Of a DNA stretch of 64,000 bases, positions 44,083-56,600 are shown one piece after another. Origin of the DNA: Eupeodes corollae (lineage: Eukaryota > Arthropoda > Insecta > Diptera > Syrphidae); the NCBI RefSeq assembly GCF_945859685.1, contig NC_079147.1:89272315-89336314 (forward strand), given 5' to 3'. The position numbers and the translations under genes were made by a program. The notes beneath the pieces were generated by a model. It searched no databases, had not been told where the DNA came from, and worked only from the letters and a program-made list of their open reading frames with translations. Position 1 is the first letter of the stretch, and each line of letters opens with the position of its first letter.

Positions 44083-44990
44083 AAATTTGAAGCTATAGTT
44101 AGATGTTATAGGATCAGTTAAAATTTGCAAAAGCGTAATTTTAAACAATAAATTTTCTAGAATCATTGACAATTCTGTTTAAATTACTTTTGGTGACTTA
44201 AGCAAGTGTTAAACATAAGAAAATAACGCTGTTTAGTTTATTTGCGAAATCTGAATTTGGGTATCAACACCAATAACGTAACGCAAACGATAAGAAAAAG
44301 AGGATTTAACAAGAACCACTTGCAAACATCTTGCGCAATTCTCGTGTGTCTATAATAAAACTTTGGGTTCTGGTATTAATTGACTTTTCAAACTGACAGT
44401 TTTAGTTCAGAGTCCTGTCAAAAATTGATATTAGAAAATAAAGCATAGGGAAATTCGAAATATGAAACGTAAATCTCCAATTGAAAAAGATATTGTATGC
44501 TGTCTATAGTGACAGAAAAGTAAACGTCAAAAGCTGATTTTTCAAACAACACATATTTCACACATGGAAATAATATTTGTAGTATTTTTTTTTTGACGTT
44601 TTCATTAAGCTTAAGAAATAAATTGGGTTTCTTAAAATTTAACTGTAGTTAAGGTATTACATTTGTAATCACACTTTAAAAGCCTATTAAGCTATTTGAA
44701 TCAGTTGGTAAACCACAGACCAAACAAGAATGTGAAATTGGCTCTTAAATTTTATTGAAGACAAAATTTAAATCACCAACGTTACGATTTCTTTCGAATT
44801 TCTGACTGCATGTTCGGAACCTTGCTACCTCTTGTGGAAGTATTATAAACACAAACAAAAGATTCAATAGGCCTATTCGAATATCTAAATTATTTGCAAT
44901 GAATTAGTTTGACATCTTCGTTTCAAAACTGCTTTCAATCTTCCAAGAATAACAATCTGACCGGTACACACAGCTCAAAGCAACACCCTG
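44083..44990. other. Stretch without recognised genes
   Basis: AT-rich, no motif-bearing frame. Confidence 0.4.
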
Positions 44991-44999
44991 TGAAAAAGT

Positions 45000-46545
45000 A
45001 GACGGAACTGTGATAAGTTCCGTGGATGAGCAAGTCAGAAGGTGGAAAGAACACTATTCCTCGGTCTTAAACCGAGTGTTTGCAGCCGATACCTTCCGAA
45101 GTGACTGCAGAAACGAATCCCCGAATCAACACCACACCTCCCAGCAAAGATGAGATCATTGCCGCAATCACAGCACTTAAGGAGGACAACTAAGCGGTAG
45201 GACTTGATGGAATTCCAAAAGAGCTTTTACAAGCAGCGCCAACGTCATAAAGTAAACTGCTTAATCCGCTTATAAAAGAATCCTGGTTTCTGGACCACCG
45301 AAATCTTCCACCATGAGTGGAAGAAGGGAACTATCGTTAAGCTCCCAAAAAAAGAAGATCTTATAAAGTGAGAAAACTAGAGAGGAATTTGCGTTCTACC
45401 AGTCGTTGCGGAAAAGAACGCATCAGAGAACACCTTGAGGCCACACTCGATGCCGAACAAGCAGAATTCAGCACTGGATCCTTCTCTATTGATCATATTA
45501 ACACCCTGCTGATCATTTTTGAACAGTGCGTTTAATATCGATCACCACTACACCTGCTGTTCATCGACTTCGAGAAGGCCTTTGATAGCGTTAACAGGAA
45601 GTATATGTATATGATTAGCTTTGCGGAGGAGAGACATCCCAGAAAAAATAGTTGCTATTATTAAAGCAGCATATGATAGATCCAAGGGTCACGTTCTGCA
45701 CGAAGGTAGGTTGTCAGATGATTTTGAAATCCGAAGCGGAGTCAGACAGGGCTCTATTCTGTAGCCAATATTATTTTCGTTGGTGATAAGCGATGTACTG
45801 CGCTCAGCTCTTTCAGGTTAACATGTTATTTAAAGCACTTGGATTACGCGGACGAAGTTTGCTTACTCTCTCATAGGATTATGGATCTCCATCAAATGAC
45901 AACAAGTGTGGAGAAAGAAGCAGAAGTTGTGGGGCTGAAAATTGATTCCCGCGAAACAAAAATGATCAGCCTCGGAACCCGACCATCCTCTCAAATAAAT
46001 ATTTTCTCACAACCGATGGAAAAGGTAGAGAGCTTTCAATACTATGGAAGCATTGTTTCCATCGAAGGCGGATCCGAACAAACCGTCATTTGCCGGAAAT
46101 GTTGAATCTGTGGTTCTTTATAAGTGCAGCACGTAGAAGGTTACAGCCTTAACAAGAAAGCTGCAAACCTTCGTAAATAGATGTCTTCGTAACATCCTAA
46201 GGATTTTCTGGCTTACCGTATTTCAAATGAGGTCCTTCATAGAAGGACAGGTCAGGAAGCTATATAATCTATAATACGAAGCTTCGAAAAGGTAACGACT
46301 GCATTGGAGGCAAAGCAATGCAGTGGAATCCGCTCACACAAGAAGGAAGAAAAGATCTGGACGACCGAGAAGTACATGGCGCATGACAGTCGAGACGGAA
46401 TCATCGTCACTAGGCAAGAGTTGGAGGGAACTGAAACACATCTCCACAAACCGTACACGATGGCGGGTAGACGTAGTAAAAGCCCTATGTCCCTTAAGGG
46501 GTTCCCAACGGACTTAACAGGTCTGAGGACTTAAGTAAGTAAGTT
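45000..46545 (+). mobile_element. RTE-like LINE fragment (family Rb), reverse transcriptase to 3' tail
   Basis: Plus-strand RT relic that can be followed through frame changes. It has RRWKEHYSSVLN (45037-45075), PPSKDEIIAAITALKED (45135-45190), VGLDGIPKELLQ (45200-45235), a C-terminal palm part LLFIDFEKAFDSVN (45555-45597) and EIRSGVRQGSIL-like (45730-45765). The YADD box is LDYADEVCLLSHRI (45839-45880, second Asp changed to Glu). Then AEVVGLKIDSRETK, MEKVESFQYYGSIVS and a basic C-terminus with SWRELKHISTNRTRWRVDV (46415-46475). A TAAG-type tail (46530-46545) closes it, as usual for RTE. The endonuclease is missing; more than five disabling changes. Confidence 0.78.
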
Positions 46546-46834
46546 AGAATAACAACAATATGTACGAAAAAATTTTATCAGACATTTTAGAGAAGCATGA
46601 AAACATTAACTTGAGTTTTAAGATTATAAATATTTCTAACTTAAAGAATAGACTATTATATGTGAGACGTAACCTCAATTCATTAAACTGAACAGAACTG
46701 TTAACTATCAATCAATAGTACCAAAACTTGCCGGTATAAAGCAAGTATCAATACTAGAGAAGTACCAACAACATAAACTCGAACTTAAGACAAAGTACAA
46801 GTACTTCCCAAATGTTGTTCTTTCAATTTAAGGG

Positions 46835-47260
46835 TTTTTCAATTGGCACGGGTAGATTTTGGCACCCCAAGGCGGCCATTTTACTTTGGTATCATCTGTC
46901 AAAATGTTTGTTTATTGTTCGTGGTGGCTCTTGACAGTCGACTCTTCATCGTTTGGTGGCCAAATTTAAGACGACCGGTTCAGTAAACAATAAGCCAACA
47001 CCCGTAAGATCAAGGAACGCAAGATCGGCCGAGAACATCGCCGCCGTCCGTGAAAGTCTACAGCAGAACCCGGGGTAGTCAATTCCTCGCCGTACAAAAG
47101 AACTCAGCCTTTCGCAGACTTTCAACTTTTTTGCGTCGGGACTTGGGCCTATGACCAAACAAGATCCAAATGAGCCAGGAGCTCAAAGTTCATGACCATA
47201 GACAATGCCGTTTGGTCGCTGATGGGCTTCAATTCGTTTGGAAAAGTACCCTAATTTTAA
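46835..47260 (+). pseudogene. Mariner-like fragment (type d), 5' end and N-terminus
   Basis: It starts with a possible terminal sequence 'agggtttttcaattggcacg'. In shifting frames the plus strand then encodes FHRLVAKFKTTGSVNNKPTP (46950-47005, helix-turn-helix linker), RSRNARSAENIAAVRESLQQNPG (47010-47075) and a broken SIPRRTKELSLSQT block (47080-47118), similar in layout to the mariners at 32.9 and 63.0 kb. It breaks off before the catalytic part. Confidence 0.6.
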
Positions 47261-49145
47261 ACTATAGTAAGTACCTTTCACTTATTTTGTTATTCCAAAC
47301 ACATGGTTCTGGATACTTTAAAATAGAAGCAAATGAACTCTAAGGTACCTTACAACTAAAGAAAAGGAAAAGCTGCTGGATAAAAACGAAATTGATGAAA
47401 GTTCCTACCTTTACAAAGTTCAAAAACAGTATTTACTCAATATGAACGAAAGTCAAGGTTTTTTCAAAAACTTAGGACTTATTATCATTTCCAGATCTCG
47501 TCTTAAACTTTAATATTTCCTAAAAAAAATGTTGTCATTCAGTGTTGTTTTTGTTTCGAACGTCTTTAGGCTTAATGTATGGTCTGGTCATCTGAGAACA
47601 AATAAGGCTTAATGATTTATTGCGACCCATGTACAAGTTCATTATCGGCTACAACATCTTTATTATATTAAATTAATAATAATCAACATTCGCTCCTAAA
47701 AATAAAGTCGATATTAATTTTCTCTCATCTATCCATAATTTTCTAGATGCGTATGGCGTGATGTGATGTTCTGTAGTGTAGTGGAGTGTATAGTGTTGTG
47801 AACTTATATTAAATTACACAAAAAAAAACTAGTATCTTGAAAACCTTGAACCTATCTACATTCAGTACGTATAAACTACAGAGTAATACCTATAAAGTAT
47901 AGATACGGACACTGGACAGTACTTACGTTAATAAAAAACACATTTTGTTTTAATAAATTTTTATGAAGTTGATTTTACAAAAAAGATTTGTGTTTATTTG
48001 TTGCTGTTGTTGAAGAGCTTTCCATATTTTTTAAAGATATTTTTGATAAATTAATAAGATAGCCTCAAATCGGTGAAAAATAAATTTGCTAATAAACTCG
48101 AATTGCCATGTGTCGACGTTGATATCGATTCGACGTCGACGGTCGGTCTCCGTCCATATTTTAGCGAAAAATGTAAACATTACATATTTTTATATAAAAG
48201 CTAAGAGATGAAGAAGTTATTGCACATATTTTTGTTCGTTCGTTGATTTATGTAAATTTGCTGATACTAAACACACATCACAGATACTTTTAGTGTTTAT
48301 GTATTTGTTTAAGTCATAAAAATATGCATGTTTACCTGAACGTAAGTATCGCATATGTGGTAGATACACTCGTGACATTTAAGTCAAGGTCAAAGCAAAG
48401 TTTACTGAACGCGCTTGACGGTTGCCTTTATTTATAATTTTTTATTATTATTCAAGAGATGTAACCCAAAACAAGAAGCTGCCGATGATGAAGTCGAGAG
48501 GCTGTCAAATGATCCCCAATCAAGTTGTAATGCACAGCCTGGTTTCGTTTCTCGTGTTTGTCACTTTATCAATATTCTGCAGTATAAATAAAGTTAAAGT
48601 TTATGGTGTTAACAAGAAAATATAAAAACTAAATTAAACATTAATTGCAACATTATAAAATAAAGTGGTACATGCAAATATTCAAGGAAGTATTTGGGTA
48701 ATAATGGTACTTACATATTTTTTGAAAGCGAATGAATGACATCTGAAAAGCTACTGCTTTTTTACGACTTCAATTTGATGGTTTTTCAGTGAAATTATAT
48801 TCCTATAGAAGCCAATTTGTTTTTGAAACAAGAATTGCTCTTATTGGTTTCATGATAATAATAATTGTTCAAATAATCACATGTTGTATAAATTAAGCTT
48901 AAAAATAAATATTTTATTGTTTTAAAAAGTAGAACAGCTTGTAAAGTTAAGTGATTCTTTTTTAAATATTTTTGAAGAATAATAAAAACATTTGAATGCT
49001 TCAATTTCGATCATGGTACTGAAAAATGTTATTAAAGAAGTCTCTATAGAGCTTTTTGTATTAATTTTAATTCTGTTTTGAGTGTTAAAAAATAAATAAA
49101 ATGAGTTAAGTACAAATGACTGATGGCTTTAAATTTTGTCAATTA
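47261..49145. other. Stretch without recognised genes
   Basis: AT-rich apart from a CpG-containing patch (48100-48165). A 67-residue frame at 48422-48625 ends with a hydrophobic stretch (SLVSFLVFVTLSIFC) but lacks support as a gene. Confidence 0.4.
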
Positions 49146-49225
49146 GCCAATAACTCATAAATTGTCCGTTGGAATTTGATGTTGAGAGGTTCAAAAGCAG
49201 AAATAAAGTTCGAAAGTTTTTTATG

Positions 49226-49233
49226 AGCAGATG
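49226..49233. repeat. Target-site duplication AGCAGATG, left (hAT)
   Basis: 8-bp direct repeat with 52341-52348, the duplication length expected for hAT. Confidence 0.92.
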
Positions 49234-49453
49234 CAGGACCGAGTTTAGGGGAGCGCAACCGGGCGGAAGACCCACGGCCTCCACAAACGGGGCCCCCATA
49301 ATAGACACTTCGGAAAGTGTTTGTTTCAAATTCCAACTAATAAACATTAGTAAACATCTTTTCCTTTGATATATGTATATTTGTTTATATTTGTTTGCTC
49401 TTATACCTTTACCTACAGTCCTTTTTTAACATACATATATGATTATTTAATTA

Positions 49454-51486
49454 CTAGCTTTTTACCCGCGACTTTGCCCGCAGTGGAGAAATTAAATAAG
49501 TATGAGAGATAAAGGGTAAGGGTACAATAAAAGAAATGAGTCAATATAATAACTAAATTTTATTGCTTGGCTGAGATCAACAATTTTTTAAAATTACTAC
49601 AAACAGTGAAGTTTCAACACCTTAATATATGCTTATTGCAATGCAACAACAAATGTCGGGTGCAAATACGTGTAAATTCCGGGCATTAGATACACGTAAA
49701 CAGGCTACATAAAGTTGACCATGAGAGAAGCATGGGTTTTCTGAATACACTCCTGCTACCTGTAATGTTTGTCCTTGTGCCTTGTTTATAGTAAAAGCAA
49801 AGCTAAGCTTGACGAGAAACTGAACCCTTTTAAATTGGAATGTCAGTGGGAATAATTGGTATCTGAGATATTACAGTATTTCCCTTACCGACACCTGTTA
49901 AAATAGTAGCACCAAGTATGTTCTGTCCCAATTTTGTTATCCGAAGCTTTGTTCCATTACATAGCCGAGGAGCATCTAGATTTTGCATAAGCATTACTGG
50001 TACATTTAGTTTCAATTGAAGTTTATGTGACGGTACACCCGATAGTTCAAGTGAATTTAAAAACTCTACAGGATATGAAGTACTTAGTTCCGTATCCATA
50101 ATTGTATCTATTGACAAATATTCCTTCATTTCTCCTTGAACCTCGTTTAAAATGTCAGTGTTGATGCTATTTACAATTTCATTTTTTGTTGCTAATATTG
50201 CTCTTGCACACAACCACTGATCACTACACAAATTTTGTTGCAATTCCGGAAAAACATTATCAATGAGATCCACATCACTTTCTACTAAATTACAAAATTA
50301 TCTTGCCAGTGATATGTAGCCTTCAGCGTCAACGTCTAAGCAACCATCACCAATTTTCAACAACATTTCTGCGTAAAGTACTGAATCCACGTCATTACGA
50401 GGATGCACTCTCATATTCGTTTTCAGGCGGAGTTTTTCAACTGCCGGTCATAAGCTTGATAATGCACGCTTGAATTTCACCTGCTGGTGTCCCCCTTTGA
50501 ATCACTGGGAGAGTTTGACGGAAATCACCAGCCAATAAAACTACCATACCTTCCATTATATCTGTACTATCTACAAGTAATGGAAGTGAAACTTTACCAC
50601 CGGAGCAGCACATTCCAGCAGTTTCATCTTTCCACTTGAAAGCATCGCAGTACTGACATTTTTTATTCATTGAGCCAATAACAATCAATGGGTTATTATG
50701 ATATTCAATTGAAGGATCATATTGAAACCCAGTACCATTAAACACAGCCCAATCATTACGCATAAAATTTCGGCGGCGCGTGGTCTGCATGTCTGCATTA
50801 TGAATTCTTCTCGCCCGCGATTGTTCTGGTGTTTCTATCGCTGTTCTAGTTATCTGCAGTGCACCTTGTCTTTCTAATCGAACTCATGCCTAAAGAGGCG
50901 TTTCAACTGCTCTCAAAACTCTTTGTCGCTTAGCTTGTTCTTGTCTCTTTAGCTCTGCGTGAGCCGAAGTTTCTTGATTTCATGCAACTTTTGCGGCACG
51001 GGCACGCGATGAATTTTTGGATAGACCAGATTTCCGCTTTCGAGGCATTTCCTCAAATAAAAGCAGAGTAAAAATTAACATCAGCGAGTAAGATCTAAAA
51101 TAATAAAGTAACAGCTAACCACAAAAATTACGGATAACCTCAAAAATGTGAATAGTACTATACTGCATGTAACGACAGAAGAAAAATAACAATAAATATA
51201 CAAAAATTAGAAACAGTTGAAACTATATTCAATTGAATTATTCAGGGTTGAAACTTCATTACTATAATGCTAGATGATGCTAGATGGCGTTGAAGTAGAT
51301 AAATTTGACGATATCTTGACAAACAATTTTCTTATTTTTCGTAAATTTTTTTTTAATAAAAAGTATCCTATGTTACTTCTAATACCTTCAAGAGTGTATG
51401 TGCAAAGTTTCATGATGATCGGTTAAGTAGTTTTTGCGTGAAAGCGTAACAAACAAACTTACATTCGCATTTATAATATTATATAA
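49454..51486 (-). mobile_element. Helitron with large internal deletion, minus strand
   Basis: The minus-strand 3' end is a GC-rich hairpin-like 'gcgggcaaagtcgcgggt' followed by AAAAAGCTAG and then T, the usual CTRR-T Helitron terminus (49454). The 5' end near 51486 reads TTATATAATATTATAAATGCG; TC would be expected, so the first C is probably mutated. Helitrons make no target duplication, and none is seen. It inserted into the hAT. The Rep/helicase gene inside is described separately. Confidence 0.85.
49600..51048 (-). pseudogene. Helitron Rep-helicase gene, internally deleted
   Basis: The minus-strand ATG at 51048 starts MPRKRKSGLSKNSSRARAAK, with three stops in the next 60 codons. The frame MQTTRRRNFMRNDWAVFNG follows, then NNPLIVIGSMNKKCQYCDAFKWKDE and a CC pair (50700-50590), the N-terminal zinc-type region of Helitron Rep. 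It then jumps directly to DSTDIMEGMVVLLAGDFRQTLPVI (50570-50490), a PIF1 helicase motif. The Rep HUH nuclease and the first helicase motifs are therefore deleted. Next come WLCARAILATKN (50220), SIDTIMDTE, LNVPVMLMQNLDAPRLCNGT (50025-49955) and, after a frameshift near 49835, KRVQFLVKLSFAFTINKAQGQTLQV and ENPCFSHGQLYVACLRV (49700), the C-terminal helicase motifs. Full proteins are about 1400 residues; this is about a third. Confidence 0.88.
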
Positions 51487-52340
51487 GTAGGGAAGTAGGG
51501 ATAGGGATATTGATATTAAATTACAAAAATCATTGATATATATATGTTAACTCCAATCAGGCAAACAGGCAGTAAAATATCAAAATCTCAAATTATTCTT
51601 ATCAATTCACCACCTATCTTGAGGGAGTACACCAATGGCTGGGTGGAATGGTACTTGCCCGCAACCTCAGATGGTATTCAATTCCACTGGCTGTTCAACT
51701 CTTTGATTTCGTGCAGAATTTGTACACGTTTTTGATAGACAGTACAGAGCGGCACCGAATTCTAATTGAGAAATTATCAAAGAAGAAAAGCGGCCAGTTT
51801 TTAGTCTTGAAAAAGCTCAGCGACATTCGTTGGTATTGTCGAGCTGAAGCTACGAAACCCTAAGTCAACGGCTATTTGGAAACCGAAGAAGCTAAAACCA
51901 GCATATCTTCCAATAAATAGCAAAAAGACATCGTGAGGAATGAAGCAACGCACCTTCTACAGAAGATGAGTGGTCTCAAAACCGCTTTGTTTGCAAAAAT
52001 TTGGAACGATATCTTGGAGCGATTCAATGCTACAAACAAGATGTTGCAAGACCCGAAAATGATTCTTGAATCGGCAATGTGTGCACTAGAATCATTGAAA
52101 TCATTCGGGGAATCTAAACAAAATGATTTTGATAAATACGAGGAAGCAAATCTGTCACCCAAGGAAAAATACAAAGTATCCACTTTCATCAAAGTGATTG
52201 GCCAATTATCCGTTTCTCTTACTGAAAGATTGCATGCCTATAGAGATTTGGATTCCTGAATCACATCGAGGAGATGGAAGCTGAGCGGGCCTCCGCTTCT
52301 TTATTGCCCCGAGGCCTCTGGATCTCTAAATCCAGCCCTG

Positions 52341-52348
52341 AGCAGATG
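52341..52348. repeat. Target-site duplication AGCAGATG, right (hAT)
   Basis: Identical to 49226-49233. Confidence 0.92.
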
Positions 52349-53680
52349 AAACGAAATTCAGAATCATATAAACCTCGAACTGAAAGCTATAAAGGCGAAA
52401 GTGGCTTGAATGCCGAGCAACTTTTCTATAGGATTTGGTTGGAAGAAAGATTGCCCGATGAATGGAATTTCAGTACTGTTTGCCCGATACTGAAAAAAAG
52501 AGACACTCTAACCTTTACCATGTAAAGAGGAATCAGTTAACTTAACACCGCTTATACGAAGTCTTATCTGCCGTAAAATGTAAACACCTAAGCCCATAGT
52601 CAACAGTCTAATAGGTCCTTATAAGTGTGGTCTTAGACCCGGAAAGTCCACAGCCTATCGAATATTTACAACATGGAAGATCCTGGAGAAACCCAAGTAC
52701 ATCAAATCCACAACAACCGTCTTCTTTATCGATTTCACGCTGTACATAGCCATGTCTAGTTTTGCCAAACTCGTCCGTTTGTGCAGGATGACCATGGAAA
52801 ATTCGAGCTGTTCCATAATGGTTGGAAACAACGTAACAGAACCTTCAGATGTCAAAAAGGCTTTAGACAACATAATACGCCGTCTAGCGATTCCTTTAAC
52901 GGCGTCCTTGAAAGAATAGTGGAGAGCTCCCACTTTTACACTTGAGGAATTATCTTTCGAAAGTGTTTCCAATAACTAGTATAATGCTGATGACGTTGGC
53001 ATAATCGGAAGAACTCAGCGTGATGTCAATGGGGCTTTTGTGAATATTGTGACAGAAGCGGAAAAAAGGGTTTAGCTCGGGCAAAACAAGGTACATGTTT
53101 TTTTTATCAAGAATAGGCCAACATTATCAACACCTCTCGGTCAAAACGTCACCATCAACAGACGTAACTTTGAGGTGGATAAAGCTTTTGTATGTTTAGG
53201 CTCCGTTATGAACACAGAAAATAACATCAGCGCTGCGCTGAGATCAAACGAAGAAAGATTCTTACTAATCGCTGTTTCTTTGGGCAAAGAAAGCAGTAAC
53301 AAAGCCCTATATCGAGTGACCAAAGTATCGCTTTATAAGACCCTCATAATTCCCTGTTCTAAAATACCTTGCAGAAGCATTGACTATGCATAGAAGGTAA
53401 GTGGAGGAGAAGATGGAACAAAGAGCTGTACGGGCTGTACAGCGACGACGTAGACTTAGCCAAAAGGATAAAAGTCCAACGACTGAGATAGCTGGGTCAC
53501 GTTGAGCGCATGGAAACTAATACTCCGACCCGGAAAGTCTTCGAATCCACACCTACATCCACAGGAGAGCGCAGTAGAAGAACACTGCGGATCAGGTCGC
53601 ATTCACAAGTGGAAAGTTTTTAGGGCGAGGCCCTAGTTCACACAGGATTGTAGCTCCATCTTTAGTAAGTAGGTAAGTGA

Positions 53681-56600
53681 TGTACTTGAGCTTAAAGGCA
53701 AACTAATGAGAAGTCTGAGTATTTCTGCAGATTTTTTGAGGTTTAGAATGGAAATGACAAGAACATTGGTAGAACAACTTAAGACATGAAACATTGTGGT
53801 GAGGTTCCAGTGATGTAAAAGGGCCGGTTATAGTTATAAAGCTTAACATTTACCAAGCTCTTTTTGGATACTTTCCCAAATATGTGAGTTGAACTCAAAT
53901 CTTGCACCGATGAGGTCTTTGTAGGTTCCAGATCAGAAGGACTGAATATTTTCTTATATCTACTGAGAATCTCTTATTCGTGAAACGCATATCGTGGGTC
54001 TTAAAGTCTAAAAATCCCTTTTTATTTACATAATTTGTGGCTTTGAAAAAACTAGCCATAATTTTTTTGTAGGTATTGAACTTCTGAACAGCTGCCAAAC
54101 TGACTATACTTTGAGAAATCATCATAATCTTACACTAAAAAATCTTTTTAAATCGTGGAAATTTATACCGAATGTTAATTTCTGCTCAAGAGATTATAAA
54201 TAAATAAATAGAGCACTTTACTGTCAAATTTTCTTCAGCGATGTTAGAATTGTCATTTTCGGAGATAACACAAGCTTCTTGAGACTCCTTTATATCGTCT
54301 GAATGAGTCTACCTATTTGGACTACTTATTGATTGAAAATACGATGCACTATTGACGAACTGATATCTTGAAGGTATAATTTAAAAAGACCATTCGTGGA
54401 GGCTTCATACCAGACACTATTTTGGAATGTACAATGGCATGAAATTTGTTGGCTTTATAAGTCAACATTTTCGTCATTTCATAAAAGTATTTGTGTTTCA
54501 AATTCAAAACATAGTTCTATGCTTCTTTTGAAAAAAAACATTCATCCTACAATTCTGGTGCTGAAAAAGTTTATTAAACACAACCTTCACGTAGATTTAT
54601 TCAATTTTAACAGCTTCAAAGACGTATGTAGTAAACAGGTAGTCTGATGGTCACCCAGCAAGCTGGTTTAACATCACTTAATCCATCACTATTAGAAGAT
54701 TGAAATCTTAATCTGCGGATCAAATCGATTTGCCCTTTTAAATGAATACTTAAATATTTAAAGTTAATAAATACTTAAGACCTGTATTTTAGTGATGAGT
54801 TAACTGACTGAGAATTACAAGAGTTAATAAAAAATAATCGAATGAATTTACTTAATTGGTTACTAGAAGGTGAAGCTTTTCAGAGGATGATAATAAATTT
54901 TTAGTTGATCATTAAAATATCACAATAAAAAGACAAACTACGGACATGTCGTTTTCACTTATAATATTTGTTAGATGACTTTCCCATGTTATCAATGAAC
55001 TGACTTAAGCCTTTTGACATTGTTTCAATAATCAATACAAGATTCAAAACCTTAGATTTGAAGCATGATACTTCTCTTCCAAACACAATTTGTAGATGGA
55101 AGCAGCAAAATCGTTTCCAAATTCTGCAAAAATAGGATTTTTGATGACTTTTAAGGATTGAAGAAATCTGATATTATTAAGAGTTCAGGGAAAAGAAAAT
55201 CTTATTTTTAATTAAAGTATCAAACATTTTTAAACTGTTTGTAAGAAAACGTTTAAAAGTTGTGTTTTCTTGGAAGTAAAAAGTACCAGTAAACGTTCAT
55301 CATCATCATGACCAAGCCTTAAAAATTTGTTCTCAAAAATTCCGGTAGTGTTAAAAAGTTTAAAATATAAAATTCTTGTTTCATTTGAATCCATAAGAAA
55401 AATGATTAAAATCATATGAGATCATGGAAGTCAAAAGTCTTTAAGATTCAAAAAATATCGCATACAACTTATGAGCATCAGTTAACCTTTACTGTTATAC
55501 ATGGAAGGTTATTTTCCCGCGCATAACAAATGTTGCAGCAGAATATTTAAATGACATCTCATTAGTTAAATGTTTGTTATCTTTTTTTTATTTTTTGGGA
55601 TGTGTTCTAACGAAAAATAAATTTGTTATAAAAAGACCAACTAAGAAAAACCGAACTAAACGGATATTAAATTTCTTAAACCAAAAGATCATCTTCTTAG
55701 GCCAATTAACATTAATATCATTGGATATCATCTGGGAATTTATGTTTGACAAATTCACAACGATTAACTTTTTGTGTTCATAAATTTAAAGATTTGTATC
55801 TTATAAGATAACATTTGAAAAATTTAAACAAACCAGAAATGGCAAGTTTTATCTTTATCTTCTTGGAAGAAAAGAGTTACTTCCCGTTTAAATTTACTTA
55901 ACATATAATGGTAGTTAGTTTAGGTTGATTTATGTATCCGACAACGACAAACAGGGCTTATTTAAAGATTACTTATTGAATAATTCCGAGTTGCAATGAT
56001 GCAACACTGTAGATTCAAAAGTTATGTTGTTTCTACCACGTTTTTGAGATCTTCCCCTATATTTAAAGAAAATACTAGAAAATGATGGTATGGTTCCAGT
56101 TTCCTGAAATAATTGGTGATTTCAATCTTCATCTTCAAACTACATTTTTAACTCATTTTGAAATCGATACATTGCACATTATATTTGTAAAAATGTACTT
56201 CTACATTTTTTCAGAAAATTGCTGAAACTGCTTCATTAAATAATTAAATGAAATTGGATATTTTTGAAAGATACAAAATTCATCTTGAAATTATGTTTTG
56301 GGATTAAAACTTACGAAACAATTCAAATACAGCTATCCAAAGAAAATTATTAAATATTGATTTATGGAATTTCATTCATCTTATGTTCCAAAATAACAAA
56401 AGTCGTTCTAAATTTAAATTGAACGCAAATTATAACTCAGATAAGTAGAGCTCCAAATATTTTTAAGGTTTTTGAAAACAAATTTTGTAAAGCTAACATA
56501 CTCACCTCAAGTTTTTATTACATTTAGAAAACAGCTATTCAAGCGAATGCAATAAAGCTATAAACCTTAACAATTAATGCTCTTCAATACTCACTCAATC

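Larger units (their letters stand above)
49234..52340 (+). mobile_element. hAT (ZMYM1-type/Tip100-like) relic containing a Helitron
   Basis: Both ends are present: left CAGGACCGAGTTTAG and, reversed, right CAGGGCTGGATTTAG, flanked by AGCAGATG. Both subterminal regions carry a GC-rich 'ggcctcc' block. The transposase survives only as a C-terminal part at about 51640-52255: AVQLFDFVQNLYTF and FLVLKKLSDIRWYCRAEATK, then, in another frame, LLQKMSGLKTALFAKIWNDILERFNATNKML, which matches the ZMYM1-like hAT dimerisation region from memory. There is one internal stop and one frameshift. Without the 2-kb Helitron the hAT is about 1.07 kb, so its N-terminal and catalytic parts were lost. Confidence 0.88.
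49150..53680 (+). mobile_element. RTE LINE (family Ra), split by a hAT element
   Basis: The left arm, 49150-49233, encodes a basic segment (FDVERFKSRNKVRKFF) of the kind found between endonuclease and RT. After the hAT the LINE resumes at 52349: GLNAEQLFYRIWLEERLPDEWNFSTVCPILKK (52400-52500) corresponds block by block to 14200-14300. The rest is heavily broken: remnants of the palm region, then NRCFFG near 53265 and a C-terminus with LYGLYSDDVDLAKRIKVQRL and LGHVERMETNTPTRKVFESTP (53425-53560). The 3' UTR ends 'gaggccctagttcacacagg' and a TAAG-type tail (53660-53680). The assignment of the left arm rests on frame continuity and is weaker. Confidence 0.7.
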
